Assembly: GCA_020064725.1 (NCBI GenBank)
Contig: JAGTWJ010000011.1
Span: 992,001-1,056,000, forward strand
DNA: 64,000 bases
Direction: 5' to 3'
From: Drechslerella dactyloides
Taxonomy: Eukaryota; Ascomycota; Orbiliomycetes; Orbiliales; Orbiliaceae
A program made the position numbers and the translations under genes. The notes under the pieces were generated by a model. That model was given only the letters and a program-made list of their open reading frames with translations. It was not told the DNA's origin and ran no database searches. This document shows, one piece after another, positions 56,034 through 64,000 of this stretch; positions within the stretch are counted from its first letter, which is position 1; the number at the start of each line of letters is the position of its first letter.

Positions 56034-57666
56034 GCTCTTCTGTGCCTTGTCGCCGATCTCAGCACTAATGATGTCTTCCCGTTTTCCATCTTACCAAGTG
56101 GCACAATGACCCACCGTGATGCTTTGGACCAACCTCAAGTGGAGGGTTGTATTGATTGTTTCAAGTAACGTTTCTATTGACCGGCGGACCAAGATCACTT
56201 CTGATGCTTTACTCCCCCATTTACCGTTTTTATTTTCCCGATGATGCGACGATGTGTTATGTTTATGCTCGATGCGCAGACGAATTTCCTACTTTACGAT
56301 ACTCCTGTCTATACGTTTAGTCTGTCTGTTCCCGGAGTTTATTTATTGCTCGATGGCCACGGTTTGCGTGGGCTTTTTTCTGATCTACTCCGGATACCAC
56401 GGGATTTTGCTTTTAACGCCTTTTTGTGTATGTTACTTTAGTGGATGGATGAAGGGATGGTTTACGAGGAGATAATCGATTGTGGCCTCTGCGATCCATT
56501 CGAATTCGATCGTGGGAGTTGTGTTATATTGGTTGATTAATAGTTTCTCTATCTTGTAGTTTCGGAACAATTCCTTCTGAATATGAATCTGAAGGTCCGT
56601 ATGACCCAACCGCCAGCTTGGCTGTAGCTTATCTTTCAGCTTGGATGGGTTTTATTCTAACTCCAGGTGAATCGACTACTCCTTTATTGAATCTGTAATA
56701 TACTCGAATTAGGTTCATACTCAGTAGTATGTATCGTCAATGCGGTGTAAACCAGAACGATAGCCATAGTAACGAGCATACGCCAATCCAACCATCGTAT
56801 TCAGCTGATACACAGATCGAATCCGCGTAATCTTGCATCACCAATAGTTAGATAGCATATACCGTTGGAACAAGAGATATTTCCATATAGGAAATTTGCC
56901 TTGTTATCTCAGAGAGAAGATTATTTTACCCAATTCGTCATGGCAAGCGAAAATGCAAAGCGGACACCGCCAGACGGCTCATGCCACGCTTTGTCGCGTT
57001 GCTCCGACTAAGGATGACGATAGGTTGTTCTCATCATGTGGCAGGTGGCTATGTTGTGTAGCTGCGTAATACACAGTGTAGTATCATGCAAGTGGAGGGC
57101 GGCGGGGGTGTGCTTTCGATTGGTGGGGTCTCACCTATGCTGTCGAGTCTGGACACAGCGCTCGCGTATACTTGCGATGTTGCAAGTCGCGTCCAGCTAG
57201 TCCAGTGAACGGAGCAGTAGATATCCGACAGTTAGTACCGTACATCACTAGGACCGGTCGCGAAGGCTGGCTATCGTGGCGAGTCGCCGGCTGTAGTTAG
57301 AAGGCTTATCTGTCGATTCCGGCCGGGCTGAGCACCGATCGGTACGAGTTGCATGCTGCGATGACTGGTGGATAGCGAAAGTTGAGAAGATGGATTCAAA
57401 TGACTCGCGTGGGAATTAAAGTGTGTGTCGTTGCTGGAGCGCCACTGACGCCGCGTGGCGGTGCGCATTGCCCCATTTCGTAGCGAGCGTGGCGCGGCAG
57501 GCAGTCGAGCATCTTAGCTTCGACGTTCGATGCTCCAACTGCAAGCAACGAGACTCTGCACACCCTCCACGTCGGCCCACCATACGATCCCCCGTTCTAT
57601 ACCCACTTCGGCACTCGGATCAACGTATCGGACTTATCGGGATCGGTATACCGGATATCGTTCGCC
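56034..57666. other. Intergenic region, lsd1 to srp14
   Basis: T-rich 3' flank of lsd1 followed by mixed sequence. The promoter of srp14 lies in the last few hundred bases. No gene or RNA is recognised. Confidence 0.6.
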
Positions 57667-58434
57667 ATGCCGTCGGAGCGATTGAGCCACGATGAGGTAT
57701 GCTGGTTTACTGCAATTCCTTTGCTCAGGACCTATCCTCACGCTAACATCCGTGTGCACGACAGTTCTTCGCGCGACTAGCGGACCTGCTGGCGTCGAAA
57801 AAGGACCATGGATCCGTCTTCCTGACGCAGAAGAGATGTGCGTCTCCTACTATGCTCCTGTCGCTCCTCAATCCAGCCCCGCGGATAGGCAGACAGACGC
57901 CCACTATGATCGACGTACCGTTGGACTGACTTGCGATTATCACCAGTATCATACGACCCCGCGCATCCACCCCCCACGAAGACAATAGCCCGTCCTGCGA
58001 AAGTAACAAAACCTTCCACGGCTGCTGCATCAAAGAAGAAACCGACAAGGACGACATCAACCTTCACCAAGACCACCTACCCGCCCTCCACCGCCGACGA
58101 CCTCAAAGCCGACCTCCTCGCCCTCCTCTCATCCACAGCCTCACCATCCTCGTCCGCAGCTGGCACAGCGACAGCCAGCACGGGACTGACGACGCCAGCG
58201 CCGGAAGACCCCGCTGCGCCGTCACCCTCGCTGCCGGTCCTCATCCGCGCGACGAACGGCAAGTCGAACGACGCCCGGCATGATGGGAAGCACATAAAGC
58301 TCAGCACGGTCGTTGAGGCGGATCAGCTGGAAGCATTCTTCACGCGCTACGCAGAGGCGTGGAAGCAAGGTCTTACCGCGTTGAAGAAGAAGGTGAGGAA
58401 GGGCAAGAAGAGCAAGAAGGCGAAGAAGAAGTAG
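57667..58434 (+). CDS. srp14: Signal recognition particle subunit SRP14
   Basis: Cytosolic Alu-domain subunit of the signal recognition particle, which slows translation while ribosomes are targeted to the ER. Exons 57667-57696, 57765-57837 and 57947-58434 give 196 residues. Visible: FFARLADLLASKKDHGSVFL and TQKRL across exons 2 and 3, then after a low-complexity Ala/Ser/Thr/Pro insert the diagnostic HIKLSTVVEADQLEAFFTRY and a very basic Lys-rich tail typical of fungal SRP14. The insert (about residues 38-120) makes the protein longer than the usual 110-150 residues. The 10-codon first exon (MPSERLSHDE) fits the family start. An acceptor at 57945-57946 is the one that yields the QKRLSYDP join. 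Confidence 0.9.
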
Positions 58435-59134
58435 CTATCGTGTCAAAGTAAATGCGATATGAAGTGGGCATATGGCGTTACTAGGAGCTATCTTGGAGGC
58501 TCTTGCAAGCAAGGCTTGCGAATTCGAGACGAAATCGAATCATAAACCATGCGTGTACCGGTGTAAGAGTTTCGAAAAGGACAGACTACCTTTGTGGGCT
58601 GGCTGTAATACAATGTTGACAAGCATGCAGACCTTGCGTGTAGCACCCATCTAAGTTGTAGTAAACGTGTCGCTAATGAAGGTGTACGCGGCCGGTGACT
58701 CAGATTCGTTTTATCGCACTACGAGAGGCAGGTGGATAGTCGTCATGGATGCCAATGATAGAGAGTACGATAACGTGTATGTTACATATCATTTGTCCAA
58801 AGGGCTGAATTGAAACTGTGGCCAAAAAAATGACTTCGAAAACGCCTATATCGAACGCCAGAAGACCCGTGCAGGCAAACATGCATGCAAACTAAGGACC
58901 AATCCATCCCCCGCTAGAAACTTTCCCAAGAGATCCAAAAGTGTAAGGAAAACGAAGCCGTGTGGAAATGGCAAAGGTATATCGGATATACAAGAATAAA
59001 GCAACAGATGGCAAGGGGACACTGCCAGGTGATATTTTCAAATGCTCGGCGTGAAATCGTACACCACGGACTGAATGTCTCGTAAACCAAAAGTGCGTCG
59101 TAGGGTGACCGGGGTATGTTGAGAGATAACGGAG
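58435..59134. other. Convergent intergenic region
   Basis: Between the 3' ends of srp14 and the DUF1746 gene. Mixed AT-rich 3' flanks with CATGCATG at about 58880. No gene is seen. Confidence 0.65.
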
Positions 59135-60297
59135 TTACTGCCTGCGGAGAAGCATGTGTAGTCGCGCGTTCGCTAGATTCGCAGCCATAGCCGCGGACGT
59201 TGACTGAGATAATTGGCTATTATTGTTGCCGCCCGACTGCCATTGAGATCGGACGGTATCGAAGATTCGTAGGTCCGCGATTATGGTTTCGCCACAGGGA
59301 ATGTTGTCTTCCGGCGATGTCCGGCGCGGACGAGGGTCGTCCGGTGATACGTCGCTGTCACCGCGGTCGTCGTATTCATGTATATCGGGGTCTAGCGCAG
59401 CATTTACGCCGCGCTCCTCGCTGTCGAGATCCTGCGCTGGATTGCCACGATTTGGGGAGGAGCTGTCGAGGAGGTCCTGTTTGGAGACTTTGACGGCCAG
59501 CATGGTGAGCTGAAGTAGGAGGATAAGGATGTCCAGGAAGGCCAGGCGAAATTTGGAGACCGGTCCCTCTACAATGACAGTTAGAGCCGGATGCATTTGG
59601 TAAGAGTATTAGCGTGTGTGCCACAGACCTTGTCCGACAAAGTCGATGATCATGCCGCCGTGGAGGTATCCGCCGGTCGCCTCGGAGGCGGAAGGGGCCT
59701 CTGAGAAGACATGGAACAGAAAACAGACGAATGTCGAACCGAATATCGAGATGACAGCCGACCGTTTCTGACTCCGCTGCGGCGTGGGGAAATTCGGTGG
59801 CCGTTGGGCGAACAGGTTCTGCAGAGAACACGCACGTCAGCCATGAAGACGGAGAGTAGAGAGACCCGACAGCATCGTGAACGTACTATCTGGACTATAG
59901 CCCGTACTAAGAAACGGACGAAGCTTATACTACACGAGCGAGACCACGTCAGCTATATTCCCAAGGATACCTTTCCCGCGCATGCCGAACGGCTTCCATT
60001 TCTTCGGGGGACGCACTCAAGAAAGTAGAGATACGAGAAGTGGCAGTAGGTGACTATATCCAAGTTCCGGAGTAGGTGATCGAGCCACTGGGTCTTCTTC
60101 ACCGTATGCTTGTCCCTGGCGCGGACGCTTGGGTGCAGCGCGGACGGTCCGCCGTCGTTCCCGTTGCCGGTGTCATCATCTGGCGACACGGCAGGCATGA
60201 TGGGGCGGCCGGAGGCTGGCGATGGTCGAAGGGGCGAGGCAGAGGGAGAGGAGGAGGACGGGTCTCCAAGCCCTGCAGCGGGGCTGGCATTGTTCAT
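59135..60297 (-). CDS. DUF1746 membrane protein, Dsc4-like
   Basis: Exons 60297-60017, 59929-59887, 59818-59629 and 59568-59135 give 315 residues. Landmarks of the DUF1746 region are LDHLLRNLDIVTYCHFSYLY, SFVRFLVRAIVQI, GGYLHGGMIIDFVGQEGPVS and FRLAFLDILILLLQLTMLAV. DUF1746 proteins include fission yeast Dsc4 and the budding yeast Vld1/Gld1 pair, membrane subunits that position the Dsc ubiquitin ligase at Golgi or vacuole; in fungi this ligase also activates SREBP. Three or four hydrophobic spans are visible, flanked by a Ser/Pro-rich N-terminus and an acidic hydrophilic C-terminal half. The Dsc4 assignment rests on remembered family similarity and is less sure than the DUF1746 call. It shares a 474-bp divergent promoter with rfc2. 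Confidence 0.8.
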
Positions 60298-60771
60298 TGA
60301 TCATAAGGAAGCGCCGGAGGGGACATTAGGTCGGTGTCAAACGGGCGATCGGGGCGGCGTCGTCGTTGGCGCGAGATAATGGAATCGAGAAGAAAGAGAG
60401 GAGGTTGCGGCTGCCTTCGATTTCGATGTCATGTCGGACGTCAAACACCGCAACAACAGCACTAGCACTTGGAAGGCCTCCTGCATGCGTCTCCCCACGG
60501 CCCCTTGCTTCATTCTCGCAGCTCACCGCGATAGATACGCCGAAAAGCACTGGCGGCAAGCTATTCTATCGACTTGATTCCGGAGGCACGCCGCTTTTTT
60601 ATCTGTGCATGGTTCGACGCAGCTCTGGCGCTCACCAGCCTACCGACCGCCGTCGCAGCTTCGCGAACGACTCCAGTTGTAATTTACGCGTCGACTGACA
60701 ACCGCGTTTTGCAACCTCAACCTCGAAGCAGACACACAGCCTGGATATAAGATCACGACAGAGCAGCCGGC
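60298..60771. other. Divergent promoter between DUF1746 gene and rfc2
   Basis: 474 bp shared by two opposite start codons. It contains ACGCGT near rfc2 and an E2F-like TTGGCGCG at 60366-60373 nearer the DUF1746 gene. No TATA box is obvious on either side. Confidence 0.6.
60686..60691. promoter_or_regulatory. rfc2: MCB-type element ACGCGT upstream of rfc2
   Basis: A perfect ACGCGT palindrome 81 bp before the rfc2 ATG. This is the core of the MluI cell-cycle box that MBF uses to drive G1/S genes, including DNA replication genes, in yeasts. A lone hexamer is weak evidence, but its position in front of a replication factor gene fits. Confidence 0.4.
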
Positions 60772-62242
60772 ATGGCCAGCAATTTCTTCGATCTTAAGAA
60801 GCGGAAGGAGGCCGCCGCCGCAAGCTCGTCGTCCAAGCAGAAACAATCGCAAAATGCGGATAGACCTGTACCCTGGGTTGAGAAATAGTTGGTACTTCCC
60901 TCTCACGTTGAAGTCTTGCTTCCAAATGTATATCTCCAATATCAATTACTTGCCAAAGCTAACTCTTGGTATTCTTTAGTCGTCCGAAAACATTGAGTGA
61001 TGTTACAGCCCAAGACCATACGATATCAGTCCTTCGACGGACCCTACAGTCCTCGAATGTGAGCTTTTCACAGCTTCATCTACTCAACCAAGCACACCGC
61101 TGACTGCGACCTAGCTTCCTCACATGCTCTTCTACGGCCCCCCGGGGACTGGTAAAACATCTACGATTCTAGCTCTAGCGAAAGAGCTATACGGGTCGGT
61201 CGCACCCTCTCATAGAAACACCTTACAAGCGGTACGGACATCGACCCGCTGACAATATTCAACTCTCCGCAGACCAGAGCTCGTGAAAACCCGTGTCCTG
61301 GAGCTAAACGCCTCGGACGAACGCGGTATCTCCATCGTCCGCGAAAAGGTCAAAAACTTCGCCAAAATCGCAATCTCCAATGCCTCCGCCTCTACCGCGT
61401 CCAAATACCCCTGCCCGCCATACAAGATCATTATCCTCGACGAAGCCGACTCGATGACTCAAGACGCGCAGTCGGCGCTTCGCCGGACGATGGAGACGTA
61501 TTCGAAAATCACCCGTTTCTGTCTGATCTGTAACTATGTGACGAGAATCATCGACCCGCTAGCCAGCAGATGCTCCAAGTTCAGGTTCAAGCCGTTGGAC
61601 GAGGGGAATGCGCGGATACGGCTGAGCAGCATCGCGCAGCAGGAGAGTGTCAGGTGTCAAGACGGTGTCATAGATATGCTTATTAAGGTATCTGATGGCG
61701 ATCTGAGAAAAGCGATCACCTTTCTACAATCCGCTGCTAGGCTGCATGGTGCTGTGAAAGCAAAGGATGCCGGCGGCGGTGATGATGATATGGAAGTCGA
61801 TGGTGGCAGTGGCGGCGAGAAGGATGCTGAGGTCACAGTCAGGTCTATCGAGGAGATCGCAGGCGTGATACCAGACAAGACGATTGATTCGTTGATGGAT
61901 AGCATGCAACCGCGGCCGCACGGTCAGGCGGTGTATACGCCTGTCGCAAAAGTAGTACAGGATATCGTCGCGGATGGCTGGAGCGCCGCCCAGGTTCTCT
62001 TGCAGGTACGTTATAAGTCTCGATGTGCAAATTTACGTAAGATAAACCACTGACTTGCCTCACTTGTCTAGCTGTACAATCGTCTGGTCTTCAGCGACAT
62101 GCTTACCGGAAACCAGAAGAACGAAATCGTCGGTATCTTTTCGGAGATGGACAAGAGGCTGGTGGACGGCGCGGACGAGCACCTTGTCACATTGGATATG
62201 TCGTTGCGGATTGCTGCGGTTTTTGGACACGACGGCTCCTAA
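60772..62242 (+). CDS. rfc2: Replication factor C subunit 2
   Basis: AAA+ subunit of the clamp loader that opens PCNA and places it on primed DNA (budding yeast Rfc2, human RFC4). Exons 60772-60887, 60980-61058, 61115-61194, 61273-62005 and 62072-62242 give 392 residues. Motifs: PWVEKYRPKTLSDV (RFC box II), Walker A GPPGTGKT (73-80), ELNASDERGI, Walker B IIILDEADSM, and the arginine-finger region DPLASRCSKFRF. An acidic Gly/Asp insert (GGGDDDMEVDGGSGG) interrupts the C-terminal collar domain. Introns 1 and 3 have uncommon donors, GTTGGT and GTCGGT. Reading straight on in exon 1 would give a TAG inside the conserved YRP motif, so the intron is required. Confidence 0.96.
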
Positions 62243-62699
62243 GCCAAAGTCGCAGCTTCGCTGGTGCGGAGCCTGACAATCCTTCACTTTTGTATCATAT
62301 ATTCCTTGACAAGGCTGTATTTGGGGGTTTCAGAAATGCATTTATTACTTGCAAATGAATTCTCCATAATCGGCCAAATACACGACGGATGCACGAGCGG
62401 GAGAAAGTCAGTGAATTTTGAATACTGAAGAAACGAGACATATCGCGAACCGAGTGATATCATATTCGCATCGTTGTAAATCGACTGAAAAGCATGCGTA
62501 AGACGCAGTAGAATTGATATCGCGCGCGTACGTTGCAACGATTACAATAGTTTAGGATAGAAAAAACGAGAGAACTCCTGCGCTATAACTTCAAACCAAA
62601 GCATTCAATTCCAATGAACATGCAGTTCGAATGATAAATCCAAGAAATCCAAATTCCAACCAATTAAGATCATGATCTCGCGGTTCTCTGCGTTGTTCT
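62243..62699. other. Convergent intergenic region
   Basis: 457 bp between the rfc2 and unknown-protein stop codons, AT-rich, consistent with two short 3' UTRs. Nothing else is seen. Confidence 0.65.
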
Positions 62700-63566
62700 T
62701 CACGAAGCAACCTGGGTCTCAACCGGGAATTCATTCTCGGTCTTATTTGGGTACTCAGGATTGAAGTTCGAGCCCTCGTGCGTCCTTGCGACCTGAAAGT
62801 CCTCCGCCGACGGTGTTTGAGGCAGCTGTTCACAATTTTATCAGTAACGACTCGGAAAAAAAAAAGAAATAGAGGGAAATGTTATAAAACTTACCGCAGC
62901 TACAACTGCAGGATTGTTCTTCCTCGCCTCGAGTTTTTCCGGCGTAAATACCTCCCGCGGAGGCAGTTCAATCTTAGCCTCCTTCGCAACTACTGGTGTC
63001 AATTCCGTCTCTTCCTCGACATTCAATTTCGACACACTTTCTGACATCTCTTCGCCGATGATGCTGTCGTTGCGCCGTCTTATCGCGACCTGTTGGTCGA
63101 AGACAGTGCCTGCAAGCTCTGCCAGCGGGGTTGTCGTTCCTGCGTCTTCCTGCGCAGCCAACGGCGTGGTGTATGTTTGAACCAACATATCTGAGGTGGT
63201 TTCTGGCGGCGAGACTACTGTGTCTGCGTCCGTTGGTAGCGGTTGCTTCGTCTGCTGTTCTTGCTTGGATGGTAGTTGGAAGAGTTCTTTCTTATGCGCA
63301 GCTGAAGTTGGAGATAGAATGGATGATGCTGGCAGCGGTAGTGTTTTTGGGAAGCTGTCTATTCTGTTGATATAGGTTTGCTGTGGATTGTTTGGGTCTG
63401 TTTCTTGTGGAGCCGAAGTATCCAGTGAGAGTGCTGAAGCTGTGCCTGTTTCTGGTTCCTGAGCGGCGGGGGCACCCGTTTTATTCTCACTTGCCGCCAG
63501 CGACTCGTCCGTGAAGACCACGAACTCCTCGGCCGGCTTGACGGCGGTATCGGCTACGTTGGACAT
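62700..63566 (-). CDS. Hypothetical hydrophilic protein, 265 residues
   Basis: Two exons, 63566-62895 and 62825-62700, joined by a 69-bp intron with a strong GTAAGT donor. I do not recognise the family. The product is acidic and low in hydrophobic residues, rich in Thr, Pro, Gln, Ala and Glu, and probably disordered along most of its length. More ordered-looking segments are EEFVVFTDESLAASENK near the N-terminus, FDQQVAIRRRNDSIIGEEMS in the middle and PREVFTPEKLEARKNNPAVV next to the intron. The C-terminal exon contains EDFQVARTHEGSNFNPEYP. There is no signal peptide, TM or catalytic motif. Without the splice the frame would run into FFFPSRY and stop. Confidence 0.75.
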
Positions 63567-64000
63567 TTTTCTCTTTCTCTGTGACTGAGTCTGGATCTCT
63601 CCGTTTCGTTCTCCGGCTTTCTGGAAATTTTAATCGGGGTTCGGTGAGTCCGCAGGGCGATGCGGGTGGATGATATCACGGCGGGGCTGAGCTGAACCGA
63701 GCCGGTGTGTCCAGTTCGCTCGAATTCAGGAACCTTGGAAACCCGAGCCGATAACGCCGCCTGTTAGCACGTTCACCGACGGAAACAAAGCAGGCAGCAG
63801 CGGAATGGAGCGCACGAGCGCCGGAAACGAGCGCACTTACTCGTTTTTCAAGCTATCGATGTTGGAATGGAGGACGAAGAGTGCACAGCGAAGGAACTCG
63901 AGAGTCAGAGGTGCATTTGTCTGTGGCACCTGCTGTCAGCCAGCCCGCCGTGCTGACGGACGGCGGCGGGGTTTCGGATGATGTGTTGCGCGCGCAGCCG
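63567..64000. other. Upstream region of the 265-residue protein gene
   Basis: 434 bp to the window edge. It probably carries the leader and promoter of the reverse-strand gene, starting with a pyrimidine/purine-rich stretch at 63567-63620. No other gene is seen; the far side is cut by the window. Confidence 0.5.

Overview
This is a stretch of nuclear DNA from a filamentous ascomycete (Pezizomycotina). The evidence is short GT-AG introns of about 50-250 bp, the fungal forms of the recognisable proteins (kexin, Pal1, a PhoD-like phosphatase with a long N-terminal tail, an LSD1-type demethylase with an HMG-like tail, a sucrose-transporter-like MFS carrier) and the absence of operons. I do not assign a class or genus from sequence alone. 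The splice models were built by hand: in every multi-exon model the exon phases join and the total is a multiple of three, but no transcript data were available.

Layout. 0.1-7.3 kb: an intronless 14-3-3-like gene, then 4.9 kb without a convincing gene, then a reverse-strand coiled-coil protein with a probable GC-AG intron. 7.3-18 kb: a 4.6 kb gene-poor stretch, then glucose-6-phosphate dehydrogenase and a sucrose/alpha-glucoside-type MFS transporter, both forward. 18.9-22.6 kb: a seven-exon PhoD-like phosphatase on the reverse strand. 25.7-28.6 kb: a kexin (KexB) protease. 30.2-35.7 kb: a cadmium-resistance-type transporter, a CDP-alcohol phosphatidyltransferase (CPT1/EPT1 family) and the U6 snRNA phosphodiesterase Usb1. 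37.8-39.0 kb: a secreted glycine-rich protein behind a good TATA box.

41.9-50.4 kb: a Pal1 family cell-morphology protein, a 93-residue orphan, casein kinase 2 alpha and a secreted fasciclin-domain protein. 52.0-56.0 kb: a single uninterrupted 1346-codon LSD1-like gene (SWIRM, amine oxidase, HMG-like). 57.7-63.6 kb, the densest part: SRP14, a DUF1746 (Dsc4-like) membrane protein, replication factor C subunit 2 and an unknown 265-residue protein.

The genes are mostly unrelated housekeeping functions and do not form a metabolic cluster. No tRNA, rRNA, transposon, CRISPR or virus-like sequence was recognised. Roughly half of the window is intergenic, and that half is rich in short self-complementary motifs (TGCATG, GATC, GGCC, CTAG) and small tandem repeats. 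I found no clear new multi-gene system. The best leads are splicing oddities (a GC-AG intron, a perfectly duplicated acceptor in kexB, a stop-free 63-nt intron), promoter motifs upstream of the sugar transporter and RFC2, an orphan secreted glycine-rich protein, and the unexplained intergenic motif enrichment.
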